A program made the translations under genes and the position numbers. This document shows positions 1-9,897 of a stretch of DNA of 40,715 bases, piece by piece (within the stretch, counting starts at the first letter, position 1; the number at the start of each line of letters is the position of its first letter). The notes beneath the pieces are model-generated. The model made no database searches, was not told the origin of the DNA, and saw nothing but the letters and a program-made list of their open reading frames with translations. This DNA is from Bacteriovoracaceae bacterium. Lineage in GTDB: Bacteria > Bdellovibrionota > Bacteriovoracia > Bacteriovoracales > Bacteriovoracaceae. Where the stretch lies: positions 1-40,715 of the forward strand of contig CANFNX010000004.1 in the NCBI GenBank assembly GCA_947448495.1, written 5' to 3'.

Positions 1-239
1 ATCTTCCTGAGATGGCAGAGTATATTTTAGAGAAGCCTGTGAAAGTGGGCTATCCACAAGCCTTTGGTGGAATGACCACGGCCATGCAACATCCAAAATT
101 TTCAACGGTGCTTGGATTACTTCAAGAATCAAATAAATTTTCTGAAGCTATGACTCGAGATGAGAAAATAGAAGACGAATCAGATATGTTTGATAAACTA
201 GGTAAATCATTAAAAAACGTATTTAAAGAGATATTTTAA
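1..239 (+). CDS. ftsA: Cell division protein FtsA, C-terminal part (5' truncated by window)
   Basis: ORF open from the window edge; C-terminal '[30 protein letters not shown]' resembles the FtsA C-terminus; immediately upstream of ftsZ. Confidence 0.85.
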   Translation, partial: LPEMAEYILEKPVKVGYPQAFGGMTTAMQHPKFSTVLGLLQESNKFSEAMTRDEKIEDESDMFDKLGKSLKNVFKEIF

Positions 240-253
240 TTTCGGAGGACTCT

Positions 254-1813
254 ATGTTTGACATCGCCGACAACTCAAATGCTTCTCACGGCGCTAAAAT
301 TAAAGTCATCGGTGTAGGTGGTGGCGGTTGTAATGCTGTTAATACCATGATTCGCGCTGGTCTTACTGGCGTTGAATATATTGTGGCCAATACTGATTCT
401 CAGGCCCTTCATGCCAATATGGCGGGAACTAAAATTCAGCTTGGTGGAAATGTGACTAAAGGCTTAGGCGCCGGTGCAAATCCTGAAGTTGGTCGCAAAT
501 CTGCGATTGAAGACTACGAAAGACTTTCTGAAGCCCTTCAGGGCGCTGATATGGTTTTTGTGACTGCCGGTATGGGTGGTGGAACAGGAACTGGAGCGGC
601 TCCAGTTATTGCAAAACTAGCTCGTGAAATGGGTGCTCTTACTGTGGGAGTGGTTACAAAGCCATTCATGTTCGAGGGGAAAAAACGTGCTCGCCAAGCT
701 GAAGAAGGAATTCAGTCGCTTGAAGAGTCAGTAGATTCTCTTATCTGCATTCCGAATCAACGTCTTCTCCAGTTAGCTGGTGAGAACTTATCACTTGTTG
801 ATACATTTAAAGCTGCTGATGAAGTCCTTTTGAATGCTGTTCAAGGTATTTCTGATTTGATCAACAACACTGGTCTTATCAATGCTGACTTTGCAGACGT
901 TTCAACAGTTATGACCAATAAAGGTCTAGCTCTTATGGGAACTGGGATCTCAACTGGTCCTGATCGTGCTCTCAAAGCTGCAAAACAAGCGATCAGCTCT
1001 CCACTTCTTGAAGATGTATCTATCAATGGGGCAACTGGAATCATTATCAACATCACTGGTAACTCTTCTCTGACAACTCATGAAACAAATCAAGCTGTGA
1101 CTTTGATTATGGAAGCTGCTGATGAAGAAGCTGAAATTATCTTTGGAACAGTTATTGACGATACAATGGGCGAAAACGTTAAGGTCACTGTAATTGCTAC
1201 TGGTCTTCAAGTCGCCCGTAAAGAAACAAATACATTCAACACTAATAGAAACTTCACGACTGCAGCTCCAAAAGCTCCCGTTTTCGAAGCTCCACGTGCT
1301 GAAACTCTTCAACCACAAACGACCGTGACAGCTGCTCCAGTCAATCCAAATCCTCCGAGAATGGAAGTTCGTCCAGAGCCTCGCATGGAAGCTCCAGTTA
1401 ATAAGAATACGGATTATGCCGTGAAGTCTGATATTACATTTGACTTGGATGAGCCTCGTTTAAATGTTAATGAGAACAACACGAATAAGCCTAAAATTAA
1501 CTGGGCAGAAAAACTTCAGAGCGCAGCTCATAAGTACGAGTCACAAAAGAATTTTGAAGCGGCTCCTGCACAAACAGCGAGACCTTCGAATCCACCGACA
1601 GCTCCAACTTTTGAAAGTCGCAATGACTATAATCATTTTGATACTTCCGCTCAGGCCCCTGTAGAAGCGAAAAATGAGAATCTTAATCAAAACCGTGAAA
1701 GCAGAATTAAATCCATTGCTGAAAAGTTAGGGTTTTTTAATTTTGATGAAGATGAGTTTGATACTCCTTCTTTTATGAAGAAGAATGAAAGAAATCACGA
1801 TTCACAAATCTAA
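254..1813 (+). CDS. ftsZ: Cell division protein FtsZ
   Basis: [18 protein letters not shown], tubulin signature [15 protein letters not shown], long linker, C-terminal conserved peptide [12 protein letters not shown]. Confidence 0.98.
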   Translation: MFDIADNSNASHGAKIKVIGVGGGGCNAVNTMIRAGLTGVEYIVANTDSQALHANMAGTKIQLGGNVTKGLGAGANPEVGRKSAIEDYERLSEALQGADMVFVTAGMGGGTGTGAAPVIAKLAREMGALTVGVVTKPFMFEGKKRARQAEEGIQSLEESVDSLICIPNQRLLQLAGENLSLVDTFKAADEVLLNAVQGISDLINNTGLINADFADVSTVMTNKGLALMGTGISTGPDRALKAAKQAISSPLLEDVSINGATGIIINITGNSSLTTHETNQAVTLIMEAADEEAEIIFGTVIDDTMGENVKVTVIATGLQVARKETNTFNTNRNFTTAAPKAPVFEAPRAETLQPQTTVTAAPVNPNPPRMEVRPEPRMEAPVNKNTDYAVKSDITFDLDEPRLNVNENNTNKPKINWAEKLQSAAHKYESQKNFEAAPAQTARPSNPPTAPTFESRNDYNHFDTSAQAPVEAKNENLNQNRESRIKSIAEKLGFFNFDEDEFDTPSFMKKNERNHDSQI

Positions 1814-1814
1814 T

Positions 1815-1842
1815 AAAAAAGCCCTCGAAAGAGGGCTTTTTT
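1815..1842. terminator. Bidirectional intrinsic terminator between ftsZ (+) and the 1845-2453 gene (-)
   Basis: Perfect 12-bp stem AAAAAAGCCCTC-GAAA-GAGGGCTTTTTT with A/T tracts on both sides. Confidence 0.92.
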
Positions 1843-1844
1843 AT

Positions 1845-2453
1845 TTAAGCCTTTTGTAGCTCCAATTCAATTTTCTCTTTAAGCTTTTCTTTATTCTCTT
1901 TCTGGGCATAAACGACAAGATAAGTTTCAATATAGTCTTGATCGACATTGATCTTATAATGAGTTTCTATGTAGGTTGGTAGATCATCTTTTTCAAATAT
2001 TTCTTTTTTTATTTCATAGAGCTTAACTCCACGCTCAGGATCCTGAGTTGAAGTCTTAAGTGTCAGCACCTCCTCCCAATCGTATTTCATGATGAGGGGG
2101 AGATGCTCTTTACAAAAGTGCATAGCTTTAAAGGGTTTGATACAGGCCTTACAATACATTTTATCGCAAATGGCACAAACTGTTTCACCGGGCTCATCCG
2201 TGTGATGAGGACAAAAGAGGTCGGCCCGTTTGGGCTTCACTTTTTGCATATCCTTCATGCGTTCAAGAATTTCAGGATGAAATTCAGATTTACTAATATC
2301 AGGATGAGGGGTTTGTTGATCTGAAGAATTGTTATTCGGAGGCGGTGGCGGTTGATTCTTCACGATTTTAAAAATAAGGACTGCCAGCAGACCAATAACT
2401 AAAACTAGTAAAATGAGTGCGACGGCTATAAGAATGAGTGCAGTATTTTCCAT
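1845..2453 (-). CDS. Membrane-anchored protein with B-box-like zinc-binding module
   Basis: N-terminal TM segment, Pro-rich linker, CPHHTDEPGETVCAICDKMYCKACIKPFKAMHFCKEHLP Cys/His cluster. Confidence 0.8.
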   Translation of the reverse strand: MENTALILIAVALILLVLVIGLLAVLIFKIVKNQPPPPPNNNSSDQQTPHPDISKSEFHPEILERMKDMQKVKPKRADLFCPHHTDEPGETVCAICDKMYCKACIKPFKAMHFCKEHLPLIMKYDWEEVLTLKTSTQDPERGVKLYEIKKEIFEKDDLPTYIETHYKINVDQDYIETYLVVYAQKENKEKLKEKIELELQKA

Positions 2454-2529
2454 TGCCCTTTATTTTAATTCAGCTTTAGGGAGATCTCTACAGGGGAAAA
2501 GTTGAACGAATTTTAGTTCCAAAGTAGAG

Positions 2530-4146
2530 CTAAAATAGGTGAACCTCAGTCACGGGTTTATAGCCGATTAATAGATTGTAAAACTGACGCGTAGAAATTT
2601 TTAATTGATCTTTAAAGTATGGTAAATCTCTTGAGGCGAGGTCTCCCTGGATTTGTTTGAGTAAACGATTTTTTAGAGATTCCATGTGATCCTGAACCAT
2701 CAAGGGGAGTCCTACTGTTGAGATTTCCAGTATCTCCTGAGAACGATGGTAGCTGATGAAGACCGCGCCTTGTGTGGCCATCTTGCGGCGTTGTGAAATT
2801 TGAGTTTTTTCAATTTCTAAGCTTTTCCCATGAATAAGTCGTGGTTCTTTTGCATCGTGCTTTTCAATTTTAATCCTGCCATCGCCTAAAATAACTTCAT
2901 CATAATTATGGATCACATGGGTTGAAATTTTAGGATGATCTTTCTGAATAAATTCTTGATGCTTTTTCAGCATGTAGCTTTCCCCATGAATAGGAAAATA
3001 GAAATTCGGTGAAAAGTTTTTGAGGAGAAGGTTGAGATCCTCTTTACCCGGATGTCCAGACGCATGGATTTGATGATCATAGGCCGTGATAATTTCTGCA
3101 CCAAATTGCGTGAGCTTGTTATAGATACGAAAAATTTTCTTTTCATTTCCTGGAATGACTTTAGAGCTAAAGATAACGACATCACCGGGCACAGGTTTGA
3201 AGCTTCCATCCTCACCAAAGCTGAAGCGACGAAGAGCACTCAAAAAATCACCCTGACAACCAGAAAGAAAAATAAGCTGCTTGCCTGTTTGACCTTTAAC
3301 TTGATCAGGTAAGAAAAGATCTTCGGCCGTGAGGTGAGTTTGTCCTGACGCGCGTGCGGCTTCCATGTAAGTCCAAAGAGAGCGGCCCATTATCACAATC
3401 TTTCTATCCGCTTTATGTGCCATTTGGGCAATAGCATTCATGCGATGAATATTTGAAGCAAAAAGAGTGATGAATAAACGCTGCTCAGGTCGACTCATGA
3501 GATGATCAAGATCTGCATGAAGTTCACCTTCAGCTGTCGTTTTCCCATCGTAGATAACATTAGTGCTGTCGATGAAATAAGCCGTCTGGGTACATTCTGA
3601 AAGTTTTTGTTTGATGAGTGGAAAATCAATGGGAGCTTCGTGCTTTGAAGAGAGATCCACTTTGAAGTCAGAAATATAGAGTGCTCCCCATCCGCGATCC
3701 TTTGATCTTATAATGAGTCCATTTGTTTCAGGGATAGAATGGTTAACGTGAACAGGAGTGATGTCGACCTGCTTAAAAGAAATCTCTTGTCCTGGAACAA
3801 AAAGTTGATAGTGAAGTTTTATTTTATGCTCTTCAAGTTTTTTCTGAATTAACTGTAGCGTAAAGCTCGTTACCCATACAGTTATTTCTGGGAATTCTTT
3901 CAGTAAATGTAAAAGACCACCGATGTGATCTTCATGTCCATGGGTGATGATGATGTTTTTTGCTCTGGCTGGATTAATTAGCCCAAAGTCAGGGATGAGA
4001 TAATTAATATCAAAGCATTCTTCATAGGGAAAAAGGAGGCCGCAGTCGATAATGACATCCTCATCGCTCGTGCGAATGAGAGTCATATTAGAACCTATTT
4101 CATCCACTCCCCCAATAGGAAGAACGGAGAAGTATTTATTATTCAC
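2530..4146 (-). CDS. rnj: Ribonuclease J family metallo-beta-lactamase
   Basis: ITHGHEDHIGG metal motif, VHVNHSIPETNG, ASGHPGKEDLNLLLKNFSPNFYFPIHGE; ~540 aa. Confidence 0.9.
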   Translation of the reverse strand: MNNKYFSVLPIGGVDEIGSNMTLIRTSDEDVIIDCGLLFPYEECFDINYLIPDFGLINPARAKNIIITHGHEDHIGGLLHLLKEFPEITVWVTSFTLQLIQKKLEEHKIKLHYQLFVPGQEISFKQVDITPVHVNHSIPETNGLIIRSKDRGWGALYISDFKVDLSSKHEAPIDFPLIKQKLSECTQTAYFIDSTNVIYDGKTTAEGELHADLDHLMSRPEQRLFITLFASNIHRMNAIAQMAHKADRKIVIMGRSLWTYMEAARASGQTHLTAEDLFLPDQVKGQTGKQLIFLSGCQGDFLSALRRFSFGEDGSFKPVPGDVVIFSSKVIPGNEKKIFRIYNKLTQFGAEIITAYDHQIHASGHPGKEDLNLLLKNFSPNFYFPIHGESYMLKKHQEFIQKDHPKISTHVIHNYDEVILGDGRIKIEKHDAKEPRLIHGKSLEIEKTQISQRRKMATQGAVFISYHRSQEILEISTVGLPLMVQDHMESLKNRLLKQIQGDLASRDLPYFKDQLKISTRQFYNLLIGYKPVTEVHLF

Positions 4147-4794
4147 TTAAATTGCCTCACAAGATTGGGATTTTTCACTTGTGGCCAACATCTCTTTAAT
4201 TCGTGCTGACAAAATAAGTGCTGCAACGTCAGTCTCTTCGCCTACGGTAAAATCAGCGTACTGGCGTTGCGGGTCAAGGTACCTTTGATACATGGGTCGA
4301 ACTGTATCGTAGTACTGAGAGATCACAGACTCTAGAGAGCGGCCCCGTTCCTTAACATCTCGATGGAGTCGACGAGTAAAACGAATATCTGAGTCCACAT
4401 GGAGAAAGCACTTAATATCTAAAAGATTTCGGATTTCTTGATCATAGAGTGAGAAAATACCTTCGAATAATACGACCCTGCATGGGCCAATCTCTTCGTA
4501 CTCTTCAGTTCGTACAGAATTTTTGAAATCATAGACGGGACATTTTATGCCCTTGCCTTGCTTAAGTTCAGAAAGGTGTTGGCGTAAAAGCTCCCAATCA
4601 AAAGCGTTAGGATGGTCGAAATTAGGTTTACCACTTGAGGTGTAAAGCGCCTTGGGTTGGCTATGCAGGTAGTAGGAATCCATGTGAAGGAGACAGGATT
4701 CCAGGTTGAGAATACCTTTGAGAACTTTTTTGGCAAAAGTGGTTTTACCCGAACCTGAGCCGCCCGCAATACCGATCAGAAATATTTTTTCCAT
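4147..4794 (-). CDS. udk: Uridine kinase
   Basis: GIAGGSGSGKTTFAKKV P-loop, MDSYYLHS, FDHPNAFDWELL, FEGIFSLYDQEIRNLLDIKCFLHVDSDIRFTRRLHRDVKERGR. Confidence 0.93.
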   Translation of the reverse strand: MEKIFLIGIAGGSGSGKTTFAKKVLKGILNLESCLLHMDSYYLHSQPKALYTSSGKPNFDHPNAFDWELLRQHLSELKQGKGIKCPVYDFKNSVRTEEYEEIGPCRVVLFEGIFSLYDQEIRNLLDIKCFLHVDSDIRFTRRLHRDVKERGRSLESVISQYYDTVRPMYQRYLDPQRQYADFTVGEETDVAALILSARIKEMLATSEKSQSCEAI

Positions 4795-4914
4795 ACGGGA
4801 CGACGTTCTAACAAAAAAATGCTCTCAAGGCGAAGGAAACCTTTGCACATGTAAAATTTTTAGCCTCACAGTTAGGTGAAAATACGCTATAAACCATTCA
4901 ATTAAAGGATATTT

Positions 4915-5868
4915 ATGGATAAATTTTGGATCGTCACTCTGTTCCATTTCCAACCACCTGAAAACGAGAGAGTTTTCTTGGAAACTGAAGCCATTGAAAA
5001 GTACTCCGCTCTTGGAGTTGAAGAGTTTTCACTGACTGAAGCTGAAGTAGATGAAATTCTGGGGGCACGAGCTTACTCTGGTGGTGATATCCCAGAAACG
5101 GTGATCGACGAAGTTGAAGATACGGTGCTGGGTCGACCAGCTAATTATCGCATTTTTTTCGATAACGCCGACAAGGCAGAAGAATTTTTGGCGTTTTGTA
5201 AGAAGCAAATTCTTGCCGAAGTTCAATTGGAAGAACAGGCAACCCAAGATTGGAATGCGGAATGGAAAAAGCATTACGCTCCTATTGAGATTAATGAGAA
5301 GTTTGAAATCATCCCTTCTTGGATGGTGGATCACCCGTCTCGAACAGAAAGGAAGTTATTTATTAATCCAGGCATGGGTTTTGGAACTGGAAGCCATGAA
5401 ACGACTTTTCTATGTTTGAAATTATTAACTGAAAATTGTCCACAGACTTTTGAATCGGTATTAGATTTTGGATCTGGCTCTGGAATCTTGGGTCTGGCCT
5501 CACTTAAAATAGACCCAAGTGCAAAAATTGATTTTTACGACATTGATCCTGAAGCTAATAAAAATTGCTATCAGAATGCTGAGCTTAATGAGCTACAGGA
5601 TCTAGCTTTTCGACTTTTGTTGCCTGAGGTGAGAGAGAGTTTGAATCCAAGTTATGATCTGGTCTTTGCGAATATCTTAGAGAGTATCCTTCTCATGGAA
5701 AAGAAATATCTGACGAGGGTCACAAAACCCGGAGGTCATTTGATTCTGTCTGGACTTTTACGTCCACAGGTTCCTGGAATTATCGAAGCCTACACCAAGC
5801 TAGGAATGATCCTTCAGCGACAACTTGAGAAAGGCGATTGGGCAGCCTTGTATTTTGTGAAGGAATAA
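4915..5868 (+). CDS. prmA: Ribosomal protein L11 methyltransferase
   Basis: GMGFGTGSHETTFLCL, VLDFGSGSGILGLASL, FANILESIL. Confidence 0.92.
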   Translation: MDKFWIVTLFHFQPPENERVFLETEAIEKYSALGVEEFSLTEAEVDEILGARAYSGGDIPETVIDEVEDTVLGRPANYRIFFDNADKAEEFLAFCKKQILAEVQLEEQATQDWNAEWKKHYAPIEINEKFEIIPSWMVDHPSRTERKLFINPGMGFGTGSHETTFLCLKLLTENCPQTFESVLDFGSGSGILGLASLKIDPSAKIDFYDIDPEANKNCYQNAELNELQDLAFRLLLPEVRESLNPSYDLVFANILESILLMEKKYLTRVTKPGGHLILSGLLRPQVPGIIEAYTKLGMILQRQLEKGDWAALYFVKE

Positions 5869-5870
5869 GT

Positions 5871-6557
5871 GTGAAGGCGATCTATCAAAAGCAGCTGACT
5901 TCTCAAGAAAGTTATCATCTCAAGGGTGATGAGGCCCATCATCTCATTCATGTCACAAGAATTGAGCTTAATGAAGAAGTTTTACTCCTCAATGGTAATG
6001 GTTTAAAGATTAAGACTCGAGTCACCCATATTTCTAAAAGGGAATTAACTCTAACAACTTTTGATGAACAATGTGTGACTAAGTCCTCCCTTATGGATTT
6101 GGCTCTCGGTGTTCCAAAAAAAGAAGCCTTAGAGCTGAGTTTAAAGCAGGCCGTAGAGCTCGGTTTTGATCGTATTTTTCTTATTCGATCACACTATTCT
6201 CAAATAAAAGTTCCAGATTCAGAGCGAATTGAAAGTTTACTGATGAGTGCTTTAGAGCAGTCCAATTATGAGTTTATGCCTATAGTTAAAGAGATGAGTT
6301 GGAGAGATCTTCCCTTTGAAGATTATACTGAAGTTTTAATGATGGATTCTCAACACCCATCCAGTACGAAAGTCGTTTCAAAAACAGGAAAAAAACTACT
6401 CATCGTGGGTCCAGAAGGGGGATTTTCTCCATCTGAAACGCAAATGCTTCATCAGCTAAAAAATGTACGGGTTCTTCAACTTCCGACGGGTATTTTAAGA
6501 ACACCAACGGCCGTCGCCACGGGAGCGGGAATTCTCCTCGAATCATTGCTCGATTAG
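5871..6557 (+). CDS. rsmE: 16S rRNA (uracil-1498-N3)-methyltransferase
   Basis: GDEAHHLIHVTRI, GPEGGFSPSE, LQLPTGILRTPTAVATGAGILL; likely GTG start at 5871, 2 nt after the prmA stop. Confidence 0.9.
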   Translation: MKAIYQKQLTSQESYHLKGDEAHHLIHVTRIELNEEVLLLNGNGLKIKTRVTHISKRELTLTTFDEQCVTKSSLMDLALGVPKKEALELSLKQAVELGFDRIFLIRSHYSQIKVPDSERIESLLMSALEQSNYEFMPIVKEMSWRDLPFEDYTEVLMMDSQHPSSTKVVSKTGKKLLIVGPEGGFSPSETQMLHQLKNVRVLQLPTGILRTPTAVATGAGILLESLLD

Positions 6558-6599
6558 AGATTTTGTGACAATCTAAGTAAAAGCGGCAAAGGATAAAAT

Positions 6600-7301
6600 A
6601 TGAATTTAGAAACGAATCATCCTAAAAAACCAACAGTTGTAAATGTTGTTGATGATATGGATTTCGATTTTAGGCCAATAACTTCAGGATTAGGTTTTCA
6701 TACAAGTAAAACAACTGAAGTTAAGCCAACTTTTGAGTCCGCACCTCTCATGAGTTCGCCAAGTATTTCGATGCCTAATATTTCTCATGCAAGAAAAGAG
6801 TCTCAGGCTCAAATCTATCAAAACGAACTCTCTCTGTTTTACGGAAGTGAAGTAAAGACGACACAGCCCGCGGAGCAAGTGAAAGAAGAAAAAATTATTC
6901 GACTGGCCACCAAACCACAAAGAGTGATTGCTTATGTGATAGATGTGACAACCGTCCTCTCATTTCTGGGAATTATACTCACCGTTATGGCGCGATTGAT
7001 TGACATGGACCTGATGGATGTCTGGACAAGTTATCCGGGGGATATGACACCCCTTGTACTCACCCTCTTTGTAGGTTTTTATTTGATTTATTTTTCTGTC
7101 TTTGAAAAAACAACTCAATCAACTCTCGGTAAAAGTTTAGTTGGGATTACTGTCGTTTCTACTCAAAACAAAAATCTCTCCTTTTTGAATTTGGTTCTAA
7201 GATCGGCGATCACGCTTTTGAACGTTATTAGCCTTGGACTGTTTTCTTATTTTGATTTACAGAACAAAGTTTGTGACTCAAAAGTGATAAAGGTAGATTA
7301 A
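6600..7301 (+). CDS. RDD-family membrane protein
   Basis: [17 protein letters not shown] start and [14 protein letters not shown] signature; hydrophobic C-terminal half. Confidence 0.75.
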   Translation: MNLETNHPKKPTVVNVVDDMDFDFRPITSGLGFHTSKTTEVKPTFESAPLMSSPSISMPNISHARKESQAQIYQNELSLFYGSEVKTTQPAEQVKEEKIIRLATKPQRVIAYVIDVTTVLSFLGIILTVMARLIDMDLMDVWTSYPGDMTPLVLTLFVGFYLIYFSVFEKTTQSTLGKSLVGITVVSTQNKNLSFLNLVLRSAITLLNVISLGLFSYFDLQNKVCDSKVIKVD

Positions 7302-7753
7302 TGTTTTCACTCGCACTGGATGAATTTTTAATTAAGAATAAAGGTAAGAAAATTGTTTTTACCAACGGCTGCTTTGATATCCTTCATAAGGGGCATGTCA
7401 CTTATTTAAATGAAGCTAAAAAACTAGGTGACCTCCTGGTAGTCGGAATTAATTCAGATGCGAGCGTGAAACGACTAAAAGGACCTGAGCGTCCGATTAA
7501 TAATGAACTCGATCGTCAATTTGTGATGTCACAGTTAAAGGCGGTGGATTTTGTAGAAATTTTTACAGAAGATACACCTCTTAATCTCATTCTAAAAATC
7601 CGGCCGCAGGTTTTAGTTAAGGGTGGAGATTGGAAGATTGAACAAATTGTGGGTGGCAAAGAGGTTATCCAGAATGGTGGAGACGTTTTTTCACTTAATT
7701 TCGTAGATGGCTATTCGACAACCGGTATCATTCATAAAATCCAGGCGACATGA
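7301..7753 (+). CDS. rfaE2: D-glycero-beta-D-manno-heptose 1-phosphate adenylyltransferase (RfaE domain II)
   Basis: [35 protein letters not shown]; only the nucleotidyltransferase domain. Confidence 0.9.
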   Translation: MFSLALDEFLIKNKGKKIVFTNGCFDILHKGHVTYLNEAKKLGDLLVVGINSDASVKRLKGPERPINNELDRQFVMSQLKAVDFVEIFTEDTPLNLILKIRPQVLVKGGDWKIEQIVGGKEVIQNGGDVFSLNFVDGYSTTGIIHKIQAT

Positions 7754-8088
7754 TCATTTCCTTTTCGTCCTCAGTACCCTCAAGAGAGATTGTATTCTCA
7801 GTTGAAGACACCGATGTATTCACCTTTTTCTCCTCTGAAAACTCGATTTTTATGCCTGAAGAAAAATGGGTTCACGCTGTAGCGGCCAGCTTAAAACTTA
7901 AGCGAAACGTCCTCGTTCTTGAGTCTTACAGAGAGGAAGTTCCGGCGCTCGATATGACGGCACGTTGGCAGGCAGGAGAGGATTTTCTGCGTATCGCACC
8001 CAGAGGACTGAGTGTCCTATTAGAGGCATCCCATGAGTTTTCAGGGTCTTACGGGTTGGTGAAATCTTTTTTTATCAATTCTAAGTAA
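7750..8088 (+). CDS. Hypothetical protein (112 aa)
   Basis: ATGA overlap with the rfaE2 stop suggests translational coupling; no recognised family. Confidence 0.6.
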   Translation: MIISFSSSVPSREIVFSVEDTDVFTFFSSENSIFMPEEKWVHAVAASLKLKRNVLVLESYREEVPALDMTARWQAGEDFLRIAPRGLSVLLEASHEFSGSYGLVKSFFINSK

Positions 8089-8139
8089 TCGAATTTAATC
8101 AAAATTTACTTTTTTTTCCATTCTAAATGAAAATTGTAC

Positions 8140-8166
8140 TCAAATATTACCCGAGTCTTTCGATAA
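8140..8166 (+). promoter_or_regulatory. Sigma-28 (FliA)-like promoter of flagellin gene
   Basis: TCAAATAT-N11-TTCGATAA against the TAAAGTTT-N11-GCCGATAA consensus, 5/8 and 6/8 matches with exact spacing. Confidence 0.55.
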
Positions 8167-8239
8167 GGAACATGATCGACCACTTTGGTCGGTTATAATT
8201 TTGACCGAAAACACCGGTTCTTATTCAAGGAGTACGTTG

Positions 8240-9070
8240 ATGGGCTTAAGAATCAACACGAACATCGCCTCGCAAGAGGTGCAAAAAAACCTGAGGGCCT
8301 CAAGCGCCCAACAGGAAGCAGAGTTTGCTAAACTCTCATCAGGTAAGCGGATCACCAAATCTGCTGACGATGCTGCGGGCTTAGCAATCGCCAAAAAGTT
8401 AGAAGCTGAGACGCGTGGTCTACGTATGGCTTCTCGAAACGCAAATGATGCGATTTCGATGGTTCAGGTTGCCGAAGGTGGTCTGAATGAAACATCGAAC
8501 ATCCTCACGCGTTTACGTGAACTTTCCATTCAAGCAGGTTCAGACACTGTGGGAGATGCTGAAAGAGGCTATCTTTCGCTTGAATACGAGCAACTCGTTC
8601 AAGAGGCTGATCGTATTTCAAAAACGACCAATTTTAACGGACGCTCCCTTTTAAAAGGTGAAGGTTCAACACTTCAATTCCAAGTTGGTGCCCAAGGTAA
8701 TGAGCACAACCGAATTGAGTTCGATGCAGGTGCCTCGGATGCCTCAGCTGAAAACCTTGGCATTAGTGGTACAAATTTAAGAGATAAATCTGGCGCACTA
8801 GATAACTTATCAGTTATCGACGAAGCGATCTCCAAAGTGAGTGGTTTTAGAGCGACCTTCGGGTCTGTTCAATCACGCTTACAGGCCAGCGTAAATAACC
8901 TAGAAATCGCCGTGGTTAACCAAGAGGCTGCACGTTCACGTATTGAAGACGTAGATGTCGCCGACTCCACAGCGAAAGTTGCATCAGCGCAAATCAAAAA
9001 TGCTGCTGGTACAGCGACTCTGGCCCAGGCCAACCAACTTGGCCAGAGTGCCCTGAGATTGATTAGCTAA
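8240..9070 (+). CDS. fliC: Flagellin (short, D0-D1 type)
   Basis: MGLRINTNIASQEVQKNL N-terminus, ELSIQAGSDT, C-terminal ANQLGQSALRLIS; SD AAGGAG 7 nt upstream of ATG 8240. Confidence 0.95.
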   Translation: MGLRINTNIASQEVQKNLRASSAQQEAEFAKLSSGKRITKSADDAAGLAIAKKLEAETRGLRMASRNANDAISMVQVAEGGLNETSNILTRLRELSIQAGSDTVGDAERGYLSLEYEQLVQEADRISKTTNFNGRSLLKGEGSTLQFQVGAQGNEHNRIEFDAGASDASAENLGISGTNLRDKSGALDNLSVIDEAISKVSGFRATFGSVQSRLQASVNNLEIAVVNQEAARSRIEDVDVADSTAKVASAQIKNAAGTATLAQANQLGQSALRLIS

Positions 9071-9103
9071 CGTTTATAAGGTGTTTGATTTCTTTAAGCC
9101 CAG

Positions 9104-9136
9104 GACCTCTCGAGTGAAAACTTGGGAGGTCTTTTA
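9104..9136 (+). terminator. Intrinsic terminator of flagellin gene
   Basis: GACCTCTCGAGT-GAAA-ACTTGGGAGGTC hairpin (12 bp with wobbles, GAAA loop) followed by TTTTA. Confidence 0.85.
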
Positions 9137-9147
9137 GGAGTCTTGCT

Positions 9148-9897
9148 TTGACTACAGATACGAAACTCAAAAAGGTTTACGACGAATCAGTCATGACGGG
9201 ACTCTTTAATGGTGCCAAAGATGCCCATATGGAAGTTTTTATTTGGAAACTCGTGGGTGGATCAAAATACCTGGCAAATGTTAAAATCGAAGCAGTTAGA
9301 AAAACGAGAAAAGACCTCTGTGTAGTCCCCGCTCCTGGTTATGAAAAACAGGTTCAAGAATTAATGGGTAGTCAGGAGTTTATTGATTTTTACATTCCTG
9401 AATCTGCGCTTCTCTTTAGATGTAAAATTCGACAAACTGAAGCACCTGTCCGTTATTATGTATGTTATCCAGAGTTCACTGCCCAAGTAGAGAGAAGAAA
9501 AGAGTTTAGACTGAATGTTCATGATAGTGCCGAGGTAAAAGTTGGATTTTCTAAATCAACAATTGACCCTCGTCCCATGACTCAAGTTTTTACTAAAACA
9601 TGTTTTGATGTTTCTGCCGGAGGTTTTTCATTCCTTGTTTCGCGGATGGAGTCCAAATTTTTCAAAATTCATGACCCTATTCGTAATATTGATGTCAAAA
9701 TTGGTGATCGTAAGGCGAAAGTTAACGCGGAAATAGCTTTGATCAAGGAAATAGAACCTGATCAAACTAATGGTCTCACTTATAAAGTGTGGAGAGTATG
9801 CTGTCGATTTAGCCAAATAGATCACCTCACGGAAAAACATATTCAACGCTTTATTTTAGAGCGGATAAAAGATGACCTCCATGTTATAAATGGATAA
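9148..9897 (+). CDS. PilZ-domain (YcgR-like) protein
   Basis: ERRKEFRLN (RxxxR) followed by DVSAGGFSF (DxSxGG); TTG start. Confidence 0.75.
   Translation: MTTDTKLKKVYDESVMTGLFNGAKDAHMEVFIWKLVGGSKYLANVKIEAVRKTRKDLCVVPAPGYEKQVQELMGSQEFIDFYIPESALLFRCKIRQTEAPVRYYVCYPEFTAQVERRKEFRLNVHDSAEVKVGFSKSTIDPRPMTQVFTKTCFDVSAGGFSFLVSRMESKFFKIHDPIRNIDVKIGDRKAKVNAEIALIKEIEPDQTNGLTYKVWRVCCRFSQIDHLTEKHIQRFILERIKDDLHVING

Noticed and set aside
841-1318. Two overlapping antisense ORFs inside ftsZ (841-1056 and 950-1318, minus)
   Set aside because: Shadow ORFs opposite a strongly conserved gene; no family resemblance or own RBS.
2967-3312. Small ORFs on both strands inside the RNase J gene
   Set aside because: Fully contained in a well-supported CDS with low-quality, Cys/Ser-rich translations.
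8201-8239. TTG 8201 as flagellin start (adds MTENTGSYSRSTL)
   Set aside because: Flagellin N-terminus begins MGLRINTN at ATG 8240, which has a proper SD; the upstream part is leader with hairpins.
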